IMG/VR virus record: IMGVR_UViG_3300032061_000007 | Location: 1-29,736 of that record | Source: a virus | DNA: 29,736 bases | Reading direction: 5' to 3' (one strand) | Shown here: piece after piece, positions 22,661 to 28,819 of the stretch | Layout of the letters: every line of letters begins with the position of its first letter | Numbering within the stretch: the stretch's first letter is position 1 | Program-made: the position numbers and the translations under genes | Notes under the pieces: model-generated | What the model saw: the letters and a program-made list of their open reading frames with translations, nothing else | What the model was told of the DNA's origin: nothing | Database searches by the model: none

Positions 22661-23092
22661 TTAAAACATATAAGTTGTTTTTTCATCAATGATTTTAGCG
22701 ATGCTTTTAGTGTCAACAGGTTCGGAATTGCGAAATGTTGCTATATTATCACTACCATTTGCTGAAACACCTTTTAGTTCAAGATTAATGATATTTTTTC
22801 CAGAACCGGATGGTGCATCGAATATAATGTACAGTGAACCACTGAATTCAGTATCCGACTTAGTATATCCCTTAAATTCTAATATAGCCATAGAACGGTT
22901 TTCACGGTTTATGGTGCGTACTGATGAAGTGAATCGCTGCTTAGGAAGCTTTTTACTAATATCGGTTAGTACTGCTACTGCGAACTTTGTAAAGTAATCG
23001 TTTAGAAGAAATCCTTTTGATGCTTCATTAATTTGTTCAACATCTTCTTTCAGTGCCATACCTGCCAGTTTGCGTGTTCTATTTTCGTCCAT
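22661..23092 (-). CDS. Leader-bearing protein, candidate internal head protein
   Basis: 143 aa from ATG 23092, chosen because the leader then aligns with the other family members (MDENRTRKLAGMALKE); an in-frame ATG four codons upstream lies in the duplicated junction. LAG at 9-11, LKE at 14-16, INE|A at 21-24 as the likely prohead-protease site. The body is beta-rich (MAILEFKGYTKSD, SGSLYIIFDAPSG, INLELKG) with no recognised family. A short repeat before the ATG is shared with the next leader gene. A terminator lies past its stop. Confidence 0.65.
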   Translation of the reverse strand: MDENRTRKLAGMALKEDVEQINEASKGFLLNDYFTKFAVAVLTDISKKLPKQRFTSSVRTINRENRSMAILEFKGYTKSDTEFSGSLYIIFDAPSGSGKNIINLELKGVSANGSDNIATFRNSEPVDTKSIAKIIDEKTTYMF

Positions 23093-23110
23093 TATTAGGC
23101 CCATCCTTTA
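23088..23110. repeat. Direct repeat copy C (leader junction)
   Basis: 23 nt matching 22 of 23 positions with 23565-23587. It spans the stop of the 153-aa gene and the start of the 143-aa leader gene. Confidence 0.8.
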
Positions 23111-23569
23111 TTTGGTTACTATATGTAAGTAAATGTTATTTTGTTCAAAAAATTTGTTTACTGTTTTGTAGCCTTGCATAACTTGTTGTTTCTGTACTTT
23201 TTTAGGAGTTGTTATATCAAATCCTATAGATTTAGTATCAAAATGCGATTTCATAAATGATGTTATAGCTTTTTTTGCATCGGCAAGTGAATCAATACCA
23301 TCAAGTGTGATATCATATACAACACCATTTTTTAAATCACGTGGGATGGATGATTTTGTTTTGAATCCAATAAATACATCAAATTCATTTCCATCTGAAT
23401 AAATGTCACCAAAACCAATACCATTACACCAGCCATTCAAGTTTTTAAACTGATCAAATGTTTTGTATAATGTATCATAATCGTTATTATTGAGGACAGA
23501 TCCATCAAGCACACCTTCTGATAATTGTTCTGTTAATCCTGCCAATTTTCGTATTCTATTCATATCCAT
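23108..23569 (-). CDS. Leader-bearing protein, candidate internal head protein
   Basis: 153 aa from ATG 23569 (aligned with the leader family; an in-frame ATG at 23581 overlaps the upstream gene). Leader MDMNRIRKLAGLTEQLSEG with LAG at 9-11, LTE at 12-14 and LSE|G at 16-19, a near-ideal prohead-protease site. The body has a Gly/Asp-rich first part, beta strands (EFDVFIGFKTKSS, GVVYDITLDG) and a helical, basic end. No family is recognised. The ATG lies 2 nt after the stop of the 50-aa gene, so translation is coupled. Confidence 0.65.
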   Translation of the reverse strand: MDMNRIRKLAGLTEQLSEGVLDGSVLNNNDYDTLYKTFDQFKNLNGWCNGIGFGDIYSDGNEFDVFIGFKTKSSIPRDLKNGVVYDITLDGIDSLADAKKAITSFMKSHFDTKSIGFDITTPKKVQKQQVMQGYKTVNKFFEQNNIYLHIVTK

Positions 23570-23587
23570 TATTAGTCCCATCCTTTA
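23565..23587. repeat. Direct repeat copy D (leader junction)
   Basis: 23 nt matching copy C at 22 of 23 positions. Here it encodes the last residues (GKGWD) and stop of the 50-aa basic gene and the start of the leader gene, so it is probably the parent copy. Confidence 0.8.
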
Positions 23588-23724
23588 CCTTTATGCTTTT
23601 GTTTGCGCTTGTATGAACCCTTACCTTTACCAGAAGGCACCACTTGTTGACGAAACATATTGGTTGTACGCAACACTTTCGCAACTGGGTTTCCTTTATC
23701 TACTGTGATGTCTTTAACTTTCAT
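23572..23724 (-). CDS. Small basic protein, unknown
   Basis: 50 aa from ATG 23724 to TAA 23572. The N-terminal half (MKVKDITVDKGNPVAKVLR) is mixed. The C-terminal half is rich in Lys and Gly (GKGKGSYKRKQKHKGKGWD), so nucleic-acid or virion-DNA binding is plausible. Its 3' end and stop have been duplicated before the gene at 23092. No clear ribosome binding site (GGCAGATAT, weak). The coupled spacing to the leader gene (TAATAATG) supports it as real. No family is named. Confidence 0.6.
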   Translation of the reverse strand: MKVKDITVDKGNPVAKVLRTTNMFRQQVVPSGKGKGSYKRKQKHKGKGWD

Positions 23725-23776
23725 TATATATCTGCCTTATTTGTTAATTATGTTATCGGCCTATTTGAGTTAATCT

Positions 23777-24106
23777 TTAGAATGCACCATGAAATTTATC
23801 GTAATCTGCTGGACTTAATTTAGCTTTAGCTGTTGCCCACAGTACTTGTTCATAACGGCGAGTGACTTTACCTACATCTGGTGATAACTGGTGTTCAACA
23901 TCCTGAATCATTTCAAGAGCGGTGAAAACTTTTTCTAAAGATTTATTCTTTATCAACTTCGCACCTTCTACCAGTGCTGCGGCGTGATCATTGTTATCTG
24001 TCATATCTGCTATTTTTGCTACTGCTTTATCAAATGCTGGACCTAAGTCTTTAGCTTCATTTAGTGTGATGCCAGCCGCATCAGTTAATTCCTGTAATAA
24101 ACTCAT
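23777..24106 (-). CDS. Helical protein with AAG/LNEA leader, candidate internal head protein
   Basis: 109 aa, almost wholly alpha-helical. The leader MSLLQELTDAAGITLNEAK resembles the other capsid-type leaders in spacing (AAG at 10-12) and ends in LNE|A (15-18). The mature part would be about 90 aa with AFDKAVAKIADM, EKVFTALEMIQDVEHQL and YEQVLWATAKAKL helices. No family is recognised. It lies 4 nt downstream of the gene at 24111-24449, with AGGATAATATT as ribosome binding site. Confidence 0.6.
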   Translation of the reverse strand: MSLLQELTDAAGITLNEAKDLGPAFDKAVAKIADMTDNNDHAAALVEGAKLIKNKSLEKVFTALEMIQDVEHQLSPDVGKVTRRYEQVLWATAKAKLSPADYDKFHGAF

Positions 24107-24110
24107 AATA

Positions 24111-24449
24111 TTATCCTAATTCCTTTTTAACAAATGCAAGTGCATCTTCTATTTTAATTGTTGTTTTTGGTTTATCCAATCGCATCTTTTTCTTTTGTTT
24201 AGCACTCATAGTATCAACACCCACAATATAGGTATAATCATAATCAACACTAATGCCCTGTTCAGGTGGTAATAATGGATCATATATTTTAACTGTGGTG
24301 CTTTTGGTATCATTAATAACATGCATATATTGTACAGAAACAGAACCTTTATGAGTAATTTTAACAGCATACCCAAGTTTTTCGAATTTTTTGGTCAGCC
24401 AGGCGACTGCACGATTTACACCTGTTATTTTAATTTCAGTTAAGATCAT
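24111..24449 (-). CDS. Unknown small basic protein
   Basis: 112 aa, basic, with beta strands (KITHKGSVSVQYMHVI, VDYDYTYIVGVDT) and a lysine-rich stretch (MSAKQKKKMRLDKPK). Very short LTE near the N-terminus (MILTEI) could be a minimal prohead-protease site, but the following Ile is atypical. There is no ribosome binding site; the ATG lies 7 nt after the preceding stop and 4 nt after a CATAAATA motif. It is translated by coupling or from a leaderless late transcript. Function unknown. Confidence 0.55.
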   Translation of the reverse strand: MILTEIKITGVNRAVAWLTKKFEKLGYAVKITHKGSVSVQYMHVINDTKSTTVKIYDPLLPPEQGISVDYDYTYIVGVDTMSAKQKKKMRLDKPKTTIKIEDALAFVKKELG

Positions 24450-24453
24450 GTTG

Positions 24454-24461
24454 TATTTATG
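24454..24461 (-). promoter_or_regulatory. Possible late promoter (CATAAATA) giving a near-leaderless transcript
   Basis: Minus-strand motif overlapping the TAA of the gene at 24457-24711, ending 4 nt before the ATG at 24449. A start at the usual distance would fall at the ATG itself. Confidence 0.3.
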
Positions 24462-24711
24462 TATTTGCTAGTATATTTCGCAATCGTTTTATCTCATGAA
24501 AATAAACTTTATCAAAATCCGGGTGCTTTTCACTTACTATGTAGTATTGATCTGGGTAGCCTGCCGCATCTGCCCAGCTATCATGTTTCTTGACCTTAAC
24601 AAATCCCGCTTCAGTACAGGCTATTCGATAGGCTTTGGCCCGGATATAGCGATTCCGATGCTGAATCCAGTTCAGCATCGGATGTCTACGATGTAAATTC
24701 ACATTAATCAC
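24457..24711 (-). CDS. Unknown small protein, GTG start
   Basis: 84 aa starting at GTG 24711 with a perfect AGGAGGT ribosome binding site 6 nt upstream; the nearest downstream ATG (residue 12) has no site. Basic, His/Arg/Tyr-rich (HRRHPMLNWIQHRNRYIRAK), then a DSWADAAGYPDQYYIVSEKH segment. No family is recognised. Codons 10-20 contain a perfect 12-bp hairpin (24654-24682), unusual this close to a start. Confidence 0.6.
   Translation of the reverse strand: MINVNLHRRHPMLNWIQHRNRYIRAKAYRIACTEAGFVKVKKHDSWADAAGYPDQYYIVSEKHPDFDKVYFHEIKRLRNILANT
24654..24682. repeat. Perfect 12-bp inverted repeat in 5' coding region
   Basis: TCCGATGCTGAA, 5-nt loop, TTCAGCATCGGA. It is GC-richer than its surroundings, has no U-tract, and lies 29 nt inside the GTG-started gene at 24457-24711. 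Confidence 0.75.
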
Positions 24712-24785
24712 TAACTACCTCCTGCGTCAAATGAACCAATAATTTAGCTTTGTCACTTAATATATCGGCGCATGACTGGAAAACT

Positions 24786-24953
24786 TTAAGATTTATCGTT
24801 AGCTATTTGTGATGCTAATGACACAATTACATCTTTTAGCTCTTTTTCCTTAACTTCATCAACTTCATCAGAATCTTCTAATATAATTAATTGAGTTACT
24901 TTCTTTTTAAGTGCGTCAACCACAACCATCATTTCACGTGCTGTATGTAACAT
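24786..24953 (-). CDS. Small helical protein, unknown
   Basis: 55 aa from ATG 24953 with TAGGAGTTA as ribosome binding site. Acidic and helical (REMMVVVDALKKKVTQLIIL, then DEVKEKELKDVIVSLASQIA), possibly a coiled coil. It starts 10 nt after the preceding stop. No family is recognised. The 74 nt between its stop and 24711 contain no gene. Confidence 0.62.
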   Translation of the reverse strand: MLHTAREMMVVVDALKKKVTQLIILEDSDEVDEVKEKELKDVIVSLASQIANDKS

Positions 24954-24962
24954 AAGTAACTC

Positions 24963-25391
24963 CTAATGTGCCCAGTACCACATTTGTAGCTTATTGGTAC
25001 CTTCGATTCGTTCTAAAGGTCGTTTTAAATTAGACCATGTTTCAGTATCATTCATTTGACAAATATACACTTTTTCATGCAATGTGTCAATTTCATCAAA
25101 TATTTCCCGAATTCCGTTTAGTGCCGCAAATGGATTAGTGGTATTATTCTGTTTTACAAATATACAATATACTTTTAACATCCCAGTTTTAATGCGTAGA
25201 TGTGTGCCCATCAATTTGGATGGATTGTCAGCATGTTCGTCTAGATATTGTTCCAGTTTTTTACGCGGTCTGACAAACTGCATTAATACTGCATTAGTAG
25301 TTTCATCTACATCAGCAAAATTATCTACAGGCATCCATGTAATAATAGTGCCTTTCTTCAGTTTACCAGGGTTTCTGTCAAATATAACCAT
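24963..25391 (-). CDS. Unknown protein, late-expressed
   Basis: 142 aa. Beta strands near the start (GTIITWMPVDNFADV, AVLMQFVRP), a basic middle, then MLKVYCIFVKQ, a helix (NPFAALNGIREIFDEI) and KVYICQMNDTETWSNLKRPL. The last part (a helix, then a short strand, then W-x-x-L-x-x-x-L) resembles the end of macro domains, but the glycine loops that bind ADP-ribose are not visible, so I do not assign that family. Ribosome binding site TGGAGCTAA; late motif AATAAATA 32 nt upstream. Confidence 0.62.
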   Translation of the reverse strand: MVIFDRNPGKLKKGTIITWMPVDNFADVDETTNAVLMQFVRPRKKLEQYLDEHADNPSKLMGTHLRIKTGMLKVYCIFVKQNNTTNPFAALNGIREIFDEIDTLHEKVYICQMNDTETWSNLKRPLERIEGTNKLQMWYWAH

Positions 25392-25416
25392 ATTAGCTCC
25401 ATTTTAAGTTCATTTC

Positions 25417-25424
25417 TATAAATA
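25417..25424 (+). promoter_or_regulatory. Late promoter (TATAAATA), rightward, in an overlapping divergent pair
   Basis: Exact TATAAATA on the plus strand, 33 nt before the GTG start at 25457. Shares two bases with the opposite motif at 25423-25430. Confidence 0.6.
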
Positions 25425-25430
25425 TTTATT
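25423..25430 (-). promoter_or_regulatory. Late promoter variant (AATAAATA), leftward, in an overlapping divergent pair
   Basis: Minus-strand motif 32 nt before ATG 25391. It overlaps the rightward motif, so only one polymerase could occupy the site at a time. Confidence 0.5.
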
Positions 25431-25456
25431 GTAATGAATAAAATGTGGAGTAAACC

Positions 25457-25744
25457 GTGGAATTAGCTGAAATCGAAAACTTAACCGAAGCACAACTTGA
25501 TGAAGTACTACGACGAGGATTTGCTGTAAAACATGGTAAACGCGTCCGAGTTAAAGTTAAAAAACGTCGTGCTGGAAGATTATCAATTAAACAAAAGCGA
25601 TCATTGAAGAAAGCGCGTCGGAAAGCTGCACATAGTAGCGTGGCCAAGCGTCATCGCAGAAAATCGATGAAGATACGTAAAAGACGCAATGTCAAGAACA
25701 TTAAAGGCGGAAATCGTGCTAAATCGAGATCAACAAATCGTTAA
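25457..25744 (+). CDS. Highly basic protein with LTEA leader, candidate DNA-condensing internal protein
   Basis: 95 aa, starting at GTG 25457 with GGAG six nt upstream. After an acidic leader (MELAEIENLTEAQLDE) containing LTE|A (9-12), the rest is extremely Lys/Arg-rich (RVRVKVKKRRAGR, KKARRKAAHSS, AKRHRRKSMKIRKRR). If clipped at LTE|A by the prohead protease, the acidic leader would be removed and a histone-like basic peptide released inside the head, as with basic internal proteins of T4. A late promoter drives it. Its last bases overlap the convergent DHFR gene by 4 nt. Confidence 0.65.
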   Translation: MELAEIENLTEAQLDEVLRRGFAVKHGKRVRVKVKKRRAGRLSIKQKRSLKKARRKAAHSSVAKRHRRKSMKIRKRRNVKNIKGGNRAKSRSTNR

Positions 25745-26253
25745 CGTTTATAAACCATAAACTTTAAACCATCTTTTTCTTCACCAGATTCAATTTTAAA
25801 CCATTTGTTCAAGACTTTAATCGGAAAAAATCTATCACAATCATATGTTCCAGGAACAATAGTTAGATAGATTTTTTTCGTGAAGGTAAGTGCATGAATG
25901 AATAACTTTTCACCACCAATTACAAATATTTCTTTATTATATGGTGCATTAAATGATATCAAGTGTAATGATGTGGATACATGTGCATCAGGAAGTTGTT
26001 TGATAGTATTACTCAGCACATAACAATCCCTATTTGGTAAAATGCTTGTCTGCTTGACTAAATCAGTACCAGATGATTTACTATATCGCATTTCTGCAAT
26101 ATCTTGATATGTATTGCGACCCATGACACAAATATTGTCGTTGGTTATATCTTGGAAATGTTTAAGGTCTTCTGAATAATGCCATGGTATTTTACCATTT
26201 TTACCAAAACCACCGGATTCATCAACAGCCACAATTATATTTAATTTTCTCAT
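25741..26253 (-). CDS. frd: Dihydrofolate reductase
   Basis: 170 aa. NADPH-dependent reduction of dihydrofolate, feeding thymidylate synthesis during phage replication. Visible motifs: NIIVAVDESGGFGKNGKIPWH (the N-terminal strand and Met20-type loop), SEDLKHFQDIT with the substrate-binding Asp/Phe region, VMGRNTYQDI (NADPH site), YVLSN and EIFVIGGEKLF (GG turn). Length fits bacterial and phage DHFR. The ATG has no ribosome binding site, but a TGATATAAT extended -10 ends 8 nt before it, which would give a near-leaderless mRNA. It is the only nucleotide-metabolism gene in this part of the window. Confidence 0.93.
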   Translation of the reverse strand: MRKLNIIVAVDESGGFGKNGKIPWHYSEDLKHFQDITNDNICVMGRNTYQDIAEMRYSKSSGTDLVKQTSILPNRDCYVLSNTIKQLPDAHVSTSLHLISFNAPYNKEIFVIGGEKLFIHALTFTKKIYLTIVPGTYDCDRFFPIKVLNKWFKIESGEEKDGLKFMVYKR

Positions 26254-26260
26254 GGCCGCA

Positions 26261-26269
26261 ATTATATCA
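26261..26269 (-). promoter_or_regulatory. Extended -10 sigma70 promoter for DHFR
   Basis: Minus strand TGATATAAT, an exact TGnTATAAT, with its last T 8 nt from the A of the DHFR ATG. No recognisable -35 and no Shine-Dalgarno, so a leaderless early transcript is predicted. Confidence 0.5.
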
Positions 26270-26300
26270 TAATATCGTTATCGGCGGTAGCCTAATTTAA

Positions 26301-26906
26301 TTATTGACCGTGATATATCGTTTTCAAAATATCATATAGTTGATCATCAGTAAGATCACTAACATTAAGTTTAGTGCCATTTGCAACATTGAATAGTTTT
26401 GCTACATGATATGTTGCTGCAATGGATGCATCTGGATCATTTGGTTTGAAGCCAAAATATTTACCAAGCTTCTTAACGATTTCTTTTCTATCTGGTTTAG
26501 GATTTTTGATTTTTTTCTCATTTTTCTTGAACCATGCTAGAAGCTTGTTCAATGCATCATTTACATCTTTGCCTTTTACTTTACGATATGCTACGCCAGA
26601 ATTTTTCAACATTGAAGAAAACATTTGCAATTCAACTGGGAAATCTTTAACTACAGCGTTGGCGCTGGTACTTAAATGAATAATGAACTGCATGTGGTAA
26701 ATTGAATTGTGAATTGTCACAGCCCAATCTTTATCAGCAAATTCAATTATAACAACATAACCCAAAATTTTTACAAGTTTTGCTGAAGCAATCCAAGCAG
26801 ATTCAGGGAACATTTTTGACATTCCCTTATTAAAGTTATCAATGGCTTTCTGAACACCAGCAAGATATTCATCATCTACCATTGGTTTTACATCTTCAAG
26901 TTTCAT
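26301..26906 (-). CDS. Unknown protein in the accessory block
   Basis: 201 aa. An N-terminal helical part with a beta meander (LVKILGYVVIIEFADKDWAV, YHMQFIIHLS) and a lysine-rich linker (KKNEKKIKNPKPDRKEIVKK), then a small helical C-terminal domain with DLTDDQLYDILKTIYHG. No motif is recognised. It lacks the [L/I]xE leader of its neighbours. The ribosome binding site is AAGGAGTAG, and it starts 10 nt after the preceding gene, so it is co-transcribed with a leader-bearing gene. Confidence 0.65.
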   Translation of the reverse strand: MKLEDVKPMVDDEYLAGVQKAIDNFNKGMSKMFPESAWIASAKLVKILGYVVIIEFADKDWAVTIHNSIYHMQFIIHLSTSANAVVKDFPVELQMFSSMLKNSGVAYRKVKGKDVNDALNKLLAWFKKNEKKIKNPKPDRKEIVKKLGKYFGFKPNDPDASIAATYHVAKLFNVANGTKLNVSDLTDDQLYDILKTIYHGQ

Positions 26907-26916
26907 ATACTACTCC

Positions 26917-27180
26917 TTATTTTGACCACCAGTGTTTTTTCTTTGGTTTACTACTTGATGATTTATGATGCATTGGCTTTACTTTATGTGCTTCTTTAGA
27001 TGCCTTATGTATAGCAGCCTGCACATGTGTGATCATTTCATCAATTTCTTTATCAGAAGCGTTAGGATGCGCTTCTTTCAGACCATTTTTAAGACCTGTG
27101 TGTAGTAAATCATTAATTTCAAAAATTTCTTCTGATTCAGTTACAATACCTGCTAATTCTCTTACTCTACTTTCATCCAT
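26917..27180 (-). CDS. Leader-bearing small basic protein, candidate internal head protein
   Basis: 87 aa. Leader MDESRVRELAGIVTESEE with LAG at 9-11 and VTE|S at 13-16 (IFE at 19-21 is a second option). The middle is helical (SDKEIDEMITHVQAAIHKAS) and the tail is His/Lys/Ser-rich and basic, ending KPKKKHWWSK, suited to binding packaged DNA or a membrane. Ribosome binding site TGGAGAAAT; a late motif overlapping the upstream stop lies 57 nt away. No family is recognised. Confidence 0.65.
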   Translation of the reverse strand: MDESRVRELAGIVTESEEIFEINDLLHTGLKNGLKEAHPNASDKEIDEMITHVQAAIHKASKEAHKVKPMHHKSSSSKPKKKHWWSK

Positions 27181-27236
27181 GATTATTTCTCCAGTTTAAA
27201 TCATTACTTATCTTATATAATGGTTTATATGACCAA

Positions 27237-27244
27237 TATTTATT
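27237..27244 (-). promoter_or_regulatory. Late promoter variant (AATAAATA) overlapping a stop codon
   Basis: Minus-strand motif sharing the TAA of the gene at 27240-28397, 57 nt before ATG 27180. Confidence 0.4.
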
Positions 27245-28397
27245 TAAATTCCTTTATCATCTTCTTTTCTGATGGATTATTCATTTTACTACCGTCACTT
27301 AACTTAACATTATGAAAAGTTGTTGGGAATCTGGCAAAATCTTTTCCAAGTACAGAAATCGACCATACAACTTTGTTAACTACAGTGAATTGCGCACCAT
27401 CTGCAAAAGTGAATGTCATTTCACCTTCAATAACTTGGCCTACATTGGCCCGATGATGGATTTCATCCAAATTATTCTTTTTATTTAGAATTAATGCTAA
27501 CTTCTGAATATTTTTATTTGTATATTGAGCGATAACGTCATCAGCATTGCGTTTTACTTCATTATCTATCCATTTTTTATAATCACTTTTAAGCACATAA
27601 ACTCTATATCCCAGCTCTTCATTATATTCATTATTAGTAATACGATAGAACATAAACGCTGCTATTGGATTTTTAAATTTTGGCTCTTGTTTGATGCTGT
27701 TGGCATTCGGCTTAGTAGCTAAATACGCATTAACTTCTTTCATTGCATTATCGAAGTCATGTTGTATAGATTTCACTAAACCGGGACGAATTTCTTTAGT
27801 CAAATTATCCATTTCCTTTTTAACACGAACAACATCACTATGTGATGCTACTTGGTGTTGTTCAGCTTCTTTCTTTTTATTTTCTTTTGCACGAAGATCA
27901 TTTTTTGAAACTTGGAGCGTCTTAAGTTCTTTTAATATATTGGCCAGTGCTACTATTTCATCTGACGCGTGTTTCATATTTGTTAACAAACCACCAGAAT
28001 CTTTGACCTGCTTCATTATTCGATGTAATTTAGCAACAGTATTAATTTGTATCATTGGTAAATCATAAAGATTAACGCCAGTATTATCTTTCAACCATTG
28101 AACTCGTGTAGCATAGTCTTTGAATTCTGGGGCAGAAAAAACACGATCCAAGTAATTATAGTGAAGACGGTGAAATGCATCGTCGCATAAAGTCATTATA
28201 GAACTTGACAAATCTTTATATTTTGATTTGATCAAATAACCTTGTTCAAATGCAGTCTGAATATCAGCTAACCACATAGGAAATCTATCATGCTTTTGTG
28301 CCCTACTATATGCAGCAATATGCGGAAAATTTTTGATATTTAGTTCTTGACTGTAATCTTTAGACTCATTCAATGGGTTAATATCGTTAAGTAACAT
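27240..28397 (-). CDS. Large leader-bearing protein, unknown, candidate internal head protein
   Basis: 385 aa, the largest protein of the accessory block. Starts MLLNDINPLNESKD with LNE|S (9-12), a possible prohead-protease site. Residues about 150-230 form long charged helices likely to coil (IVALANILKELKTLQ, VVRVKKEMDNLTKEI). The C-terminal 65 residues form a beta-rich module (IEGEMTFTFADGAQFTVVNKV then VLGKDFARFPTTFHNVKL), which looks like a compact domain of its own. No family is recognised. GAGGAAAAA is the ribosome binding site. A packaged protein of this size would recall T4 Alt in scale, though no ADP-ribosyltransferase motif is visible. Confidence 0.62.
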   Translation of the reverse strand: MLLNDINPLNESKDYSQELNIKNFPHIAAYSRAQKHDRFPMWLADIQTAFEQGYLIKSKYKDLSSSIMTLCDDAFHRLHYNYLDRVFSAPEFKDYATRVQWLKDNTGVNLYDLPMIQINTVAKLHRIMKQVKDSGGLLTNMKHASDEIVALANILKELKTLQVSKNDLRAKENKKKEAEQHQVASHSDVVRVKKEMDNLTKEIRPGLVKSIQHDFDNAMKEVNAYLATKPNANSIKQEPKFKNPIAAFMFYRITNNEYNEELGYRVYVLKSDYKKWIDNEVKRNADDVIAQYTNKNIQKLALILNKKNNLDEIHHRANVGQVIEGEMTFTFADGAQFTVVNKVVWSISVLGKDFARFPTTFHNVKLSDGSKMNNPSEKKMIKEFK

Positions 28398-28426
28398 AAT
28401 TTTTCCTCATAGTGTGTGATATATCT

Positions 28427-28432
28427 ATTATA
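28427..28432 (-). promoter_or_regulatory. Possible -10 element (TATAAT)
   Basis: TATAAT on the minus strand just past the terminator, 30 nt before ATG 28397. No -35 is visible, so this is weak. Confidence 0.3.
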
Positions 28433-28438
28433 ACGGCC

Positions 28439-28480
28439 AAAATCAGAAAAGATTTAACCTAAATTAATAATCTTTTCTGA
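28439..28480 (-). terminator. Rho-independent terminator, long stem
   Basis: Perfect 12-bp stem TCAGAAAAGATT (28443-28454) and AATCTTTTCTGA (28469-28480) with a 14-nt AT-rich loop. On the minus strand it is followed by TTTT. It ends the transcript of the two genes at 28505-29088. AT-rich stem and short U-tract make it moderate in strength. Confidence 0.6.
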
Positions 28481-28504
28481 CTTGATAGATTTCGTACATA
28501 TTCA

Positions 28505-28819
28505 TTATTTACTATTAACACGTTTCAAGAAATCATCATACCATGCTTTCAAATCATTTGAATATGAATCAAGCGTGGATGTCCATTTATCAAATTCTTT
28601 TTGATTTTTTGATGACATTTTACCTGATTTTGCTACATCGGTTGCTATGCTCTGAATTAGATTCGTCATCTTGGTACGGAACATAGCATACCCATCATCA
28701 TTTTTACGATATAATGTCAGCTTTTTGCGTAATTTAGTATTTTCTGGGTCTTTAAATGCAGCAAGAACATTTTTAGCTTTGTCAGCACTTGCCCCTTCAT
28801 TAAGTTGATTAAGTTTCAT
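28505..28819 (-). CDS. Small helical protein with MKLNxLNEG leader, candidate internal head protein
   Basis: 104 aa. Starts MKLNQLNEGASADK; the first nine residues match those of the unrelated protein at 10329-10586 in eight positions. LNE|G (6-9) is a good prohead-protease site. The body is basic and helical (MFRTKMTNLIQSIATDVAKS, STLDSYSNDLKAWYDDFLKR). The ATG overlaps the upstream stop (TAATG), so it is coupled to the leader-bearing gene before it. No family is recognised. Confidence 0.62.
   Translation of the reverse strand: MKLNQLNEGASADKAKNVLAAFKDPENTKLRKKLTLYRKNDDGYAMFRTKMTNLIQSIATDVAKSGKMSSKNQKEFDKWTSTLDSYSNDLKAWYDDFLKRVNSK

Noticed and set aside
24963-25391. Macro-domain assignment for the 142-aa protein
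   Set aside because: Only a vague C-terminal resemblance; the glycine-rich ADP-ribose loops cannot be seen.
27691-28068. 125-aa plus-strand reading frame inside the 385-aa gene
   Set aside because: Antisense to a longer gene with a good ribosome binding site; the hydrophobic, Phe/Ser-rich product is the typical complement of Lys/Glu-rich coding sequence.
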